A stretch of 64,000 nucleotides of DNA from Trichaptum fuscoviolaceum (Eukaryota > Basidiomycota > Agaricomycetes > Hymenochaetales > Trichaptaceae). The stretch lies in assembly GCA_910574455.1 (NCBI GenBank), contig CAJSYZ010000002.1, forward strand, positions 5,977,671 to 6,041,670, written 5' to 3'. The translations under genes and the position numbers were made by a program. Of this stretch, positions 20,585 to 32,225 are shown one piece after another (the stretch's first letter is position 1; each line of letters begins with the position of its first letter). The notes beneath the pieces were generated by a model. That model searched no databases. It was not told where the DNA came from and saw nothing but the letters and a program-made list of their open reading frames with translations.

Positions 20585-23223
20585 TCAGTATGGCCCATTT
20601 ACCGCTAAGAGATCATTCCCTATATGCATCTTCATAATCACTTTGGCAGTTTTCTCGAGGTATGCAACCGTAAGTTGATTCACTGTGTCATCCCGAACAA
20701 ACTGCTCTTGCATTACGGCCTTCGCGGCGTCTTTCCATAGCACCATCGCCTTCACAACCCGTTTCATTTCATCCGAATTCGTTGGTGAAAATGTGTCCCG
20801 AGACCCATCAATCATGATAGTCTTTGGTAAATCCTTGAAATCTGTTCGTCGCATATGCTCTGCCAATGCGACGTAAGCGGCATCGTCATAAGCCTCCAAT
20901 GAGATTACGGCCCTTGCCACGTTACGCCATATTTTGCACTTCGTCTTGTAATGCACTTGATCAACAGTTGTCCAGGCAAATAGATGGTGTAATTTGACCG
21001 TGTCCGGAAGTTTATTGTCCTGATAGTCATTGAGAAGTCGCCTGATATACATGTATCGCCTGGAGGTTACGTAACCGTGTTTAAATCGTTCAGAGTCTCG
21101 CATTTCAAGCAGCTCTCTGTGGATGTCGCCATATGTGTCGATTAACAGTTCGTTTATTTCTTCAGGAACATGCATGGTATTGTCCGTTTCAACATCGGCA
21201 GGCATCTGATCATGTCCGGGTTGCTGTATGTTCTGAAATGATAGACATTGAATATTGACTCGTTGAATTCTGCGGATAGTAAGTACGTACCTCTATGGTG
21301 GCATCCCGGTATATATGTAAGAGGTACAGTGGCTGCTCCTCATGAAAGTAATCGTTGATGTAATCTTGAACCTTTGGCAACGCTATGTTAGCTGGAGGTA
21401 TTATGCTGTCCTCGTTCATGGCACTGTTGAGCAGGCATATCTCCCTAAACTTTGCTTCTGGTGGGTCCTGGGTCCCCCGCACATGAACTAGGGGGGAACG
21501 GGATGTGCCCACAAATAAGTTGTCATCCTTCCGACGAATCTGAGCAAGGCGGATTTTCAAGGCATTGCCGTCTGCGAGCCGATCGATTGCATGAAATATG
21601 TTACTTAGCGATGGACGGATCGTCGTCGGAAGGTGGATGGTGCTAAGGAGGGGATTAATTTCTCCCACTGCTTGAATGCTGAGTGAAGCGGATGTCATGC
21701 TCTGGACGCTATGCTGGTTTTCAACCATAGTACGTGTTGTCACATTCGAATGTGGATGTTGAAGATACCCTTCATGGTTTGGAATGGATGAAGCTAAATG
21801 TACGCTTCAGTATTGTTACGGACTAAACCATTTGTTCTCACTTACGTGACAGTAACGGCGCCTCTCCAAATACATTATTCAGAGAAAGGCCTGTCATGGG
21901 GATCGCGCTCTCCTCAATTGGTTGCCGACTAATGCTTGCATTGAGCGACGGCTCTCGTTCACCAGACACATTCTGCCTCTGCTGTATAGCTTGAGAGTTC
22001 ACGATGATGGGAGGTTTGAAAGGTACGAAATTAGCAAGCCTTCGCCGCTTCCGAGCGTCCATTGATTCAGAACTAGACGTCTGGTTAATGATTGACTGAG
22101 AATTAATCATCGTTTGCACGTAGGGGGCACGCTGCATTGAGGAGGGGCCCGCACTAGCTTGAATAACATTTTGGTCCCCGCCTCCATTCATAACACCTTT
22201 AACAAGCTCTTCATTTGACGACATGTCTACCATTGCTCCCATGGAGTCTCCGTCTGCCTTATCAGCCGTTCCTGCAGCCAGTTTTGGATACTCGAACGTC
22301 CTCTGTATCGATTCCGACCCAGTTTGCGGTTGGTCCCTCGAACCATCCTCCATGTCCATTGACCCCTCTTGCATTGGTTCCAGACCATGGGCATTCGATT
22401 CCGAGAGATCCGTAACATCTGATATAGATGGGTCGGGCGACATGATTCCTGGACTGATCCAATCGCCCCCTGCATACCATGTTATTAGTTCAACTACCTT
22501 GCTTTCGTGTCAACTTCACTTACATTTAATTCCTTCATCACGATCTGAGTTGTGTTCTACGGCTATATCAGTCAGCGACTATTAATATTTCGTTCTGTGA
22601 GTGTACCATTGCAACTAACCGGGATCATACGGGGTAAGTATATTTGACCTTCCTCCGACACTCGGTATATCCTCGCGTTCTCTAACTTTCACCCCCTCGT
22701 TCGTGCTGTTCGACTCCGCTACTCCGCTTTGATGATCTTCATTTGTAGTGGGTCCCGGACTATCTGTCTCGTCATCAGGTTCTTCGTCCGATTTAGACCC
22801 CGGATTGTCTACCCTGCCATGGGGTTCTTCATCCGTTGTGAGCCCCGGCCCATCTGTCTTGCTATGATGGCCTTCATCTGCTATCATTTCTGAGTTGAAC
22901 TGGTTACTCTCGCTTGTTATGAGACTTGGTCCATCCTCTGGCCTCTCCTGGGTTTCGTCTACGCTCATATTAATTACGGAATGCAATAAAGCGATATGAT
23001 ATAACTCACCCTCGAGTTCTGACAATGAGGTGTCTGAATCAGGCTCAAACGTGTCTTGAGTGCGTAAGACATCGTCAGCCGCGTTTGCATTGAAGCTCGT
23101 CGTAATGTCAGCCACGCTTGTATTTGCAGCTGCATCTTTCCCCCTTTCGGTCATGAGTTTTATACGCACGCTCGAGCGTGATGGAATCTGTCGTGTTGGA
23201 CGATGGTTGCCTCTTCTTGCCAT
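20585..23223 (-). CDS. 803-aa acidic, probably nuclear cargo protein of the giant element
   Basis: Five exons: 23223-22620, 22556-22524, 22469-21846, 21793-21291 and 21232-20585; phases agree. The N-terminus is basic (MARRGNHRPTRQIPSRSS). Next comes an acidic region with about three imperfect repeats of 15-17 residues (DGPGLTTDEEPHGRV, DNPGSKSDEEPDDET, DSPGPTTNEDHQSGV). Near residue 345 lies a classic basic nuclear-localisation cluster (DARKRRRLANFVPF). The C-terminal 350 or so residues are a mixed, folded-looking domain rich in aromatic residues (RYMYIRRLLNDYQDNK, HLFAWTTVDQVHYKT). No domain is recognised. All four large minus-strand genes of the element point the same way, and this one is nearest the integrase end. 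Confidence 0.75.
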
Positions 23224-24702
23224 GGTAATCGGAGTACAAGGTTCTTACCGGGAGGTTTCACTGTTTGTAATCTTTCAGGCCAGACTGATTATGAAACTTT
23301 CCACATTCGGATATTCACTCGTATAGACGGGCCAGATCGAACGTACTTTACGCAGCCTGTACTCTTTAGCTCGGTTCGCTACATTCAGATTTGTGCCGTT
23401 TTGTGCTTGAGACGGCATTATTAGTGACCAGTAATCCATATATGTACAGCATTCTTGCTTGGTCAATGGACACCCGATTTTGAGTCAGTCTTGATTATGT
23501 GGAAGGTCAATTTTATAGAAGCAGCACGATAATGCGATGCACACCTACGCTTTAGGAGGCCTTCCTGTATGCCGTGTGTTCATCCGCAGCCTCCGAATCA
23601 TTGAATGCATAGCCAGCATCTCTTCTCGGACGCGTGATGCGTTGCATTTGCTTCTTTCTTGGTTGATATACCGTTTCTCCGCGGCAATGAACATCTCGTT
23701 CATTCACTTTGTGTTGTAATCCGTGTATCTGGATTCATTTCCGGGGCTACTGTGTCAAAGAATCATCAGATACTAACTTTGCGGTACTCCTCGTCACTTA
23801 TACGACCAATCGCAGTCTTGCACGCTTTCCCAGACCACACCGATCTATCCGGATAACTTGAGGTCATTGCCTCGTCCATGAACGGAGTTCGAACTGTTCT
23901 ATCCACGTTTGTTTAGTATTCTTTGGCATTTGTATCTAAATTTACTTTCCTTCGTGAAATTCCCCCCCTCAGCGTCAAAAGAAGTCATTCTATCTACATG
24001 TCTTGCTACGCTTTTCCATCTGTTTCCGTCCACCCGGTCATTAAGGTTCGTCCAGCCTGCATAACCGTCCCAATATCACATTGACGGACTTCTTCGCTTC
24101 CGTCCCGCGTCCTTGTATTCCGATCATCACAGCCTTTCGAGTCAGTTCGTGTATTGAAGAGAAGCACTAACAAGGTTTCGTATCAAACACGCGTATTTCA
24201 TCTGTTACGAAGGACCGGACTTCGGACCCATGACTGTAGTTATAATTAGACTCCTTGTGTCGCCGCTCAACCTACTCTCCGTCATGCTCTTGCTTGACAC
24301 CTATGCCAATGCATTCGTTACTCTTTTTCAAGTTTTCGTAAGCGTTCCATACACTCACTGAGTCTTTTTCTCCTGTGCATGTACGCGGGTTGGCGAGCAC
24401 ATGGCCGACTTCATAGTCCAGGGTCTTTGATGGAAGAAGCACCCTCATGAGGCAGTTCACCGTCGTTCTGATTAGACAGGTATAAGGTTTAATGAACTTG
24501 AATGACTCTACTCGTCTTCTCATGCTCTTGAAAGGGTTTAGCTGTACACGATGCGCAGTTCTTCTCTCGTTCAAGGTCATTGGGCACTATAAAGTCTTCG
24601 TCAATCTAACATACGTATCCTATCATCGCATTCATCTGCTCCTGCTCCGCCTTCTCTGCTCTTCGCATCCCTCATCTTGCTTCACTAAAAAAAAAACCCG
24701 CC
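23224..24702. other. 1.5-kb region between divergent genes of the giant element
   Basis: It lies between the starts of the 803-aa gene (-) and the 136-aa gene (+). The scattered open frames are short, without splice support. It probably holds both promoters; a run of 10 A at 24687-24696 sits just before the ATG at 24703. Confidence 0.5.
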
Positions 24703-25227
24703 ATGGCCAACATCATCGCTCCCGTCGTCGTTCCCTACCTTGAGGCACAACAAGGGCCGGGGATGTTCGTCGTCGAGTTCTTCAACGACGTGTTCCACGA
24801 CCAACCAAGGCTCCGCGCGCGCATTCGCAAGTTAGTCTCGGATATTGCAATGACGCTGCGGAAGGAGAAGGGGTTCAGAATCTGGAGGATGCAAGTATAG
24901 TAAGTCCTAACACTCACATGTCTGCACAACTTCCTACTTATCACCACACTAGTCGCGAGTTACATGAGCCTGGACCTCACGCCACGGTGTATGCGATGAA
25001 CGAGGAGGGCGTGAGACTCGGCTCGTTTCACGTTTTGGACGAGAAGTCGTGGGTAAGCAATTGTTTCACACACTGTAAATAATGATAATGTACTCATCTT
25101 ATTCCTCATATAGGTCGATTCGATGCAGAACACTTCGTGGCGGGCATACGCGGGTCCAGGGCGTCCAACAGCGACGACATACCCGTTGCTCCGCGTCTCG
25201 ACTCTGTGGTGGGGTGTCGATGTTTGA
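24703..25227 (+). CDS. 136-aa cargo protein, function unknown
   Basis: Three exons, 24703-24899, 24953-25052 and 25114-25227, with matching phases. The product is compact and mixed alpha/beta: an N-terminal segment VVVPYLEAQQGPGMFVVEFF, a basic helix (RARIRKLVSDIAMTLRKEKG), then strand-like text (ATVYAMNEEGVRLGSFHVL) and a Pro/Trp-containing end. No signal peptide, zinc site or known domain. It is the only gene of the element besides the integrase on the + strand. It may be a host gene or cargo. Confidence 0.65.
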
Positions 25228-26229
25228 TCAATCTCTTCTTCTTTTTCTTCTTCTTCTTCTTCTGTTAGTTCTGTGTATCGTACATAAATGTGATTCGTTT
25301 GTATTGTCCGCTTCTTCCACAATGTCGTTGTCATAAACTGTTTTTGTATCATTCTCTTACTATACATCCTTGTAATATAATGATGAAGTCTTTTATCAAC
25401 TTAACCTGTGCAATAGTGTGTCAGATCAACGATGCTTAACAAACGTGGCATATCTCATCCCACTAACATGTATCTCTGTGCAGATCAGGGTCACGATGTC
25501 CATCTAGATTCCTTGAAGGTGGAATGCCTATAAATAGAAGTTGTCAATATAAACCCCACACCCCAGCTTTCCTAATCCCTAATTCTCTAAATTCTAAATT
25601 GAAATAGCTTCCGCTTGTCAGCTCTCTGACAAGATAAGATACATTGAGTGATAATGGCTCACTTTTCATTAGCACAATGCTATTTTCAGCTCCTGAGCAC
25701 TTGTCTCGTGCAGGTAATGTGTTCCGTACGTCTGGCGCACTATTAGATCGTCACATAGCGTCTCTTTTTCATGTAATCATGGGTCGTACTGACGACCTCC
25801 GACTGATATTTCTTCATATATAATGTATCGCGAATTTACTATATATATTCTGTACTCAGAACGCTCTATGTATGATGTATGAACGGTATGATAATTCCTC
25901 TTTTTCATCCATCTTCATACTTTATAGTGATTAGCAATGTACCGCGCTGCTAGACATCGGGATGCCTTATAAAGCCGCTTCGTTTCCATTTCGCATCTCA
26001 ACGCATTTCTCCATTTGGTTGAGGTTAGTGGGTTATAGCCTTTCTGTAATATATCCGAGCGCCGAGACTGGAACCATTGCTCGCAGCGAGGTGTCCAGAC
26101 ACCTATATTTAAACCACTTTCTTCGAATTTGTTGAAAGTCGGCCACCACGACGTCTCCGTCGGCGCTGCAGTCTTAGACGCTGTGTTAGATGTCCGTTAG
26201 TACCGTTCATTCACACTCATCTCTCACAG
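25228..26229. other. Intergenic region within the giant element
   Basis: The 3' sides of the 136-aa gene (+) and the 842-aa gene (-) meet here. It is A/T-rich, with no supported coding sequence or repeat. Confidence 0.5.
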
Positions 26230-28813
26230 TCACTCACTTTCCAGGCGATACAGCCCTACGTATGTGGCTAACTCTTCCAGGTTCATATCGTCGTCGAAAT
26301 ACTCCTGCTTTACGCCGTCGATCTCGATTGACACTCGCACAACTTTTCCTCCTGTGTCCCACACCGGTCCATCAAGCACAGCATATTCATCTACCAGATT
26401 GTCTGACAACCGCGATATTACACCGCCCCTTTTCACCACCGCTCGAGCGATCCTCCTGTTCTGGACAAGCTTCCTCCTCACAGCTTCATAAGCGACGTAG
26501 TCCGTAAGGTCGAGAATGTGTCCCACCGATCTTTCACCCAATCCAACACGCGTACCAAGAAAATTCTCAACCTTAGGAAGTGCTCGTCCCTCGTTCTCTT
26601 TATCGGTATCCGGAATAGGCCTTAGAGTGTAAAAAGGAGTTTTCGTATTAATGAAATCACGAACAAGCTCCGTAAGAGAAGTGGGCATGGAACGTATGCA
26701 CCGCAGAGCCGTACAAGGATCTTTCACTGCCAAGATCCAATCCTTGTCCTTTTCTTCTTCGACGTGCCGGATGACGTACAAAATGGTACCCAAGTAGTCT
26801 GCTTCATGTATATGCACAGTAGAGGGCCGATGCCCTAAGAACGATGGATTATCAGGGTACAGATCACACAGAACACTTGGAACTTCGGAGATGTTGACAT
26901 CTGCATGTCCGACTGCATCGAGATACATGACATATTGGATGAAACTTGCTTCTGCTCCAGCTGCCAGTCCATACACGGGCGTTTGAAATCCATCTCCTAT
27001 GATTCGAAGGGCCTTCTGCAGTTTAATCGGTGGTTTCGTCATCGTCTCGTACTTCGAACCACAGACGTACGCGTACCCGAACTGCAACGTGATGAGTTCG
27101 AACGCATCCATTACATGTTCGCTGAGGTCGCGACTGTCGCGTGTTTCGATGTCATCCTGATTGAAAGAATTTGTAGCAAGCTTGCGTTCGTCCGACTCTA
27201 ACTCAGCTCCATCCCTCGTGAGCCAACCTGCAGAAGTGACGTTCGATTGTTCATCATATTCAAACAGATAGTCGTCATATTCTTCTTCATCGTCATGGGG
27301 AATAGCGTTTGGATCGAGTTCTTGACACAACTCCCATTCGTTTTCCACGCAGTTATACCATCTTTGGCTGTCCGTGAACATGTTCCAGGCCTGATCCACG
27401 TTCGCTCGGTTGACTCGTGATCGCACAGGTTGCTGACACTCGTCTCTGTCCCATTCGTATACAATGGCGCCTCGCTGTCCCGGACATTTATACGACTTTG
27501 CTGTTTCTTGCCGTTGTTTCCACTTGCGGATTTTCCATTCCTCCGCCTTACACATTGCATGTTCAATGCGGAACTGTTTCATTTTGATCCATTCGTGGAT
27601 GTCAATATGAGGAGCTGACAGTGGTCGATGACCTGCGCTTGATGTGTCTTTCTCGATTGGCTGGGACGAAACACATTCTACTTCGTTTCCGTCTTCTATA
27701 TGAGCCTCATCCGCGTTGACCCACTCAAACTTCTTCGGTGCGTTGCACGGGAGGGACTTTGGGGGAACCGGTGGTGTCTTTTTTCCGTCTTCGATATGTG
27801 CCTCGTTCGTGTTAACATCCTCAGACTTCTTCGGTGCGTTGAATGGAAGGGGCTTTGGGGGAACCGGTGGCGTCTTCGGTGGGGACAGCCATGCTTTGGC
27901 ATCCGATATTTCCCTCTCGCTAGGGCCATACATTTCCATCAGTTCTGAACTCCACGTGAATGGGAGAACATTATATGGTTCCGTTCCCCATTCTATCCAT
28001 ACTGGAACGTTTGAGAGAATGAGGGCGGGGAGTTTCGAGCTGTATAACCATTCCTTCGGGTTTCGCAGTATTAATCCTGATCGCCTAATACCAAAGTCGC
28101 AAGTCGCAAATGGAGGACATGCGAAGTTCATACACCCACGCGTCATGCACCCCTGCCTTCTCTATCAAAGTCTCTATCCACGATTTGTCTAGAATGAGTT
28201 CCAGGTCCACTCCAGGTGCATAGAACTCCCACAGTGTCTTGCCTCGATGAAGGATTGCTGCCCACGCAGCGTGAGCAATGAGAGGCTGGAATGCATCCCT
28301 TGATCGTTGGATTGCGATTCGAGCCGCGTGAGGCGAGGAGTGTGAGTCCATGTAGCCTTGTAAATGGGGAGGAGCAGGGAATCTGTACTCTAATGGAACC
28401 ATTGGTTGTGTCGAATTCTTCAATAGACAAAGCGCAACACCCATTAATGCTTGTTCTAGGGATCGCCAACGCGCAGCAAGCGTCCGATCCAAATAATATC
28501 CAGAGCCGATCTGGACGACAGGGAAATGTTCAATAGTTTGGGAGAGGCGTCCAAGAATAGCACCGGAGTAGTCCGGAGCTGCCGGAGTCGCACATAGATA
28601 GGGCAGTTCTCTAGATTCGTATACTGGCAGATGCAACCGTCGCAAGGGAGGTGTATGCCTCGGATCAATACGAGATGTGAACGGTCCTGCGGCGTTGTAT
28701 GCAATGACAATATTGCCGTCGATTCGCATGACATGTCGCCTATTCGTGAACTGTTTTTCCCAGGTCGCCATGTTATGAAGAGAGCAAAGTTCACTAACGA
28801 CAGCCCGTACCAT
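26230..28813 (-). CDS. 842-aa cargo protein with duplicated proline motif, function unknown
   Basis: Two exons, 28813-28140 and 28084-26230, with a 55-bp intron starting GTGGGT. The start may be ATG 28813 or the in-frame ATG 42 nt on (MATWEKQF). The N-terminal 260 residues are folded-looking (VQIGSGYYLDRTLAARW, LSNVPVWIEWG). A linker follows with two copies of TPPVPPKxLPxNAPKK plus an EAHIEDG tail, giving SH3-type PxxP sites. Then come a long charged region (EWKIRKWKQRQE), an acidic stretch (DDEEEYDDYLFEYDE) and a C-terminal alpha/beta region. The layout matches a large family of mushroom hypothetical proteins carrying an ...NVPVW...WG motif, as I remember it; no function is known to me. The frame is intact. 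Confidence 0.75.
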
Positions 28814-29248
28814 AGAATTGTGAGCGAATGATTGACATTAAAGAATCGTGAACTGGTTACCTGCGTTAGATTGATGGTATCTGGGATGTAGTTCTGGGGG
28901 GACGTATGAAAGGACTATGGTCAGCAGATGGTTGACGGATGCGAAAAACGAACACGTACGCTGAGAAATGAAATCGAACCACTCCCAAATCGGAGTTCAG
29001 CCCTCTGGTCTATTTTTATAGCGCGCCTCCGCGGAAATGCTGACGTCTTGATGCACACAATGCACAACGAACGACCTCTTATATTTGAGGATAAAACAGG
29101 CAACGGAGAGATCATCAGCCTATGATACATGGAGAACTTCTATATACATAGATATAAACATACTTCGAGTGTCCGATAGTCTGTATTAAAACTGGAGCGA
29201 GAAAGAATAGAACCAAGTAACGACGACAACACGAGAGGACAAAATATT
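28814..29248. other. Intergenic region within the giant element
   Basis: Upstream of the 842-aa gene and downstream of the H3-tail/PHD gene, both on the minus strand. No supported coding sequence. Confidence 0.5.
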
Positions 29249-31205
29249 TCAACGGAATGAAATCGAGCCATTTTTAAGAGGATGATCTCGAAAGTACCAC
29301 TTTTGAGCCGCTTGAACATGGATGGGTTGCAAACCGGAAGGCATGACATGTGTACCGCCAGATGCATTGCAGACACGACATTTGAGACTGACCCTAGATT
29401 TGGACATGTCATGCGGGTCATGCTTCCTGCGCCATGGTGCAACGGAACCGCAATTGTCGCACATCGCACGAGGAACAACACCGAAAGGTCGAGTACTGTC
29501 TGAACCCCAAGTATAAATACGCCATCCACCGAGTGCAAAGAGATTGATGCAAGCGTGACTCCCGACGTCACTGCCTATGAGATGTTTTTCCAGCGCGTGT
29601 TCAAACTTCTTTCGGCTGACATAGAAATCGTACAGAGTTGCCGTTACCAAATTCAAGGCCAAACTGGGATGAAACTTCACAGCGCCGAATGACATGATAT
29701 GCTTCACAATGCCGCTAGTTCACAAGGTATCAGAAAAAGGAAGCGCACGGAATCCGGGAGTTCATACCGTGCGCTAAGTGCGTGAATCGATCGCATTTGC
29801 GATGCATCATCCATGTACGATCCACAACAGGTCAGAACCATGGTGGCTGTTCGCTCGAAGAGGAAATCTGCCAATTCGTTTCCGAACAACCAGTCGAAGA
29901 ACTGAATGCATGTTAGAGGATGCCATATTGGTAAATATATGACTTCGGCTTACTTCACCGAAATCAGTAGCACCGTTGACAGTATGATAGATCAAACCCT
30001 CTGTGTTCGAATGGGAATTGACGATAAGAAGAACTCGACGGTAACGATAGTAGCAGTTGCCATCGGAGAGGCGTCGAAGAATATCAGCACGCTTTGCCTC
30101 CAAATCGACATCCTCAGAATCAAACGGAATTGATAAGTAGCACAACTGTGGAACATATAAGTCTGATCAACATGGAGTGAAATTGAACACACATACGTCG
30201 TCGGCACGCTCCACATACGACAACTTCAATTGTGCATTGAATACCACTCCGATGGAAAGGTTGTTCAATGAAGACAAAGAGAAATCGAGGATGAGAAGAG
30301 GCGATGTATTCACGCCTGAACTGTAATCGCGAACCGTAGGTGGCCTAAGAATAGTCCACTTGAGTGGTGGGGGTTGAACACAATCAGCATACAGGAATTC
30401 AACTTTATAGGAAGATCGTGGGACCCACAGGATATGGTTTGTTCATCCCGGGTGTCTGCGGCTTCTGGACGGTGATGTTCCAACACGAGGGGCATACGAA
30501 TTCGAAACTACTCCGTGCATCGAAACGTACACATTCGGAACACATGACCAGAGGACATGGAGTTCTGGAACAAGTAACAAGATCACCACCATCGTGGCAA
30601 AAGCAACAATGCTGCAGGAAGCATAGTCAAACATAGTCTGCTTAAGGTTTATCGCTGGCACTCACGTCGTCAGGCTGAACCTAGACAAGATGATGAACTA
30701 AGTATATCGAGAAGTAATGAAGTTCTATAGTATCTCACCGTTGTATCTCCCTCATCAAGTTCTAACTGTGCGTGATGTACCTTTGGTTGTTTCCGAGGAA
30801 GCCCTTCCGGCAACATGGCGCTGTCTCTGGGCCTCTTCGAAAGTGTTTTAACCGTCGTGACCGGAGCATGGGAAAGATCCAAAGCATTGGTATCAGTGCC
30901 AGCGCATACTTCCGAATTAAACATGAGTACAAGTTGAAAGCTGTAGGTACATAGTACACACGCACCGACAGCATGTGAGGCCTGCATGTTCCCGTCTTGA
31001 GTACCTGCTGGGTAGTAGGTACGATAAGAAGCAAGAGGTGTATATGGAGTGGAGCTCACTGTGGTACAGAATGTTGCTGACACCACGACCTGCAACTGAG
31101 AAGACGTGAGCGTGACTTCAGATGAAATACAGACGGGGTGGACTCACGGGGTTTGTGAGGCGCACACCCCCCCGTAGATTTCGTTACCGCTTTCCTAGGT
31201 GCCAT
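29249..31205 (-). CDS. H3-tail-like / PHD-like finger / caspase-CHAT-like cargo protein
   Basis: The start ATG 31205 gives MAPRKAVTKSTGGCAPHKP, close to a histone H3 tail around KSTGGKAPRK. One or more small exons follow (not resolved), then a Lys/Arg linker (VTTVKTLSKRPRD). Exon 30611 onward encodes a PHD-like finger: CFCHDGGDLVTC, then CPLVMCSEC and FVCPSC. The segment to about 30190 (FLYADCVQPPPLKWTI) is in a frame shifted by +1 with no good intron, so a frameshift or mini-intron may exist. Exons down to 29249 show strand-His (VLLIVNSHSNTEGLIYH), strand-Cys (MVLTCCGSYM) and a FYVSRKKFEHAL helix, the pattern of caspase/CHAT proteases. A zinc ribbon (CDNCGS...CRVCNAS) ends it. The domain calls are by eye. 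Likely role: chromatin reading or mimicry coupled to proteolysis (inference). Confidence 0.65.
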
Positions 31206-31754
31206 GAGGAGGAAGAGCTGAAAATAAGAAACGAATGGATAGATAAATTCAACAGTGAGCCTACACCGAGTGCTTTCGCGCACGGTTCGGGCAAAGTTGA
31301 TAAATTAAAGGACAGAGAACGGATTGTAGTTGAAAAGAAATGAATGCGTAAATGGGCAACAAAGAGGCAAAGAAAAGTAAATGGATGTGGGGGGATGAGT
31401 GAAGTACTGTTGAGTGTGGAAGCAAATAGGCGATCTCGATTCGACACGTGTGGCGGAGGCAAAAAATCCAACACGTGTGCCAGTGCCAGTGGCGGACTCG
31501 GAGGCAAAAGAAAAAAATTAAGTATGTAAGCACTTGCCAAATTATTATGTCATCAAGAAACGGGCGCAAGTCAGAACGACCAACTTGATCTTACTCTCAA
31601 CGTCGATCTCGACTGACATCGCGCGAAAGCACAATGCAGCATGAGTTTGATATATTGCAACACAGTCTGTCTCCAAATCAGCGGTCCACAGTCTTCTTGT
31701 CGCGAAGCACAAACAACGTCCGTCCAACTCGTGGGCGCCTGCAGGAGTCCTATT
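31206..31754. other. Region upstream of the H3-tail/PHD gene
   Basis: Probable promoter of the gene starting at 31205. It holds only short overlapping open frames on both strands and no convincing exons. Confidence 0.45.
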
Positions 31755-32225
31755 CTCGTCGTGCGGCTGAGGCCACCGGACGCAGTCTGCGGACAGCATC
31801 CATTCATTTCCTTATCTCCTGGCTGAGGCCACCGGACGCAGTCTGAGGACAGTGTTCATTCATTTCCTTATCTCCTGGCTGAGGCCACCGGACGCAGTCT
31901 GAGGACAGTGTTCATTCATTTCCTTATCTCCTGGCTGAGGCCACCGGACGCAGTCTGAGGACAGTGTCCATCCCGTTCACCATCTCCTGGCTGAGGCCAC
32001 CGGACGCAGTCTGAGGACAGTGTCCATCCCCTTCATCATCTCCTGGCTGAGGCCACCGGACGCAGTCTGAGGACAGTGTTCATTCCTATCACCATCTCCT
32101 GGCTGAGGCCACCGGACGCAGTCTGAGGACAGTGTTCATTCCTATCACCACCTCCTGGCTGAGGCCACTGGACGCAGTCTGAGGACAGTGTCCATCCCCT
32201 TCATCATCTCCTGGCTGAGGCACCA
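31755..32225. repeat. 56-bp minisatellite, about 8.5 copies
   Basis: CCTGGCTGAGG recurs at 31818, 31874, 31930, 31986, 32042, 32098, 32154 and 32210, exactly 56 bp apart, with a degenerate first copy near 31762. The shared core is GCTGAGGCCACCGGACGCAG followed by TCTGAGGACAGTGT; the spacer ending in ATC varies. Since 56 is not a multiple of 3 the array is not coding. It sits between two cargo genes of the giant element. Confidence 0.95.

Noticed and set aside
26190..26507. Plus-strand open frame over the end of the 842-aa gene
   Set aside because: It is the antisense shadow of a long coding exon and has no splice or domain support.
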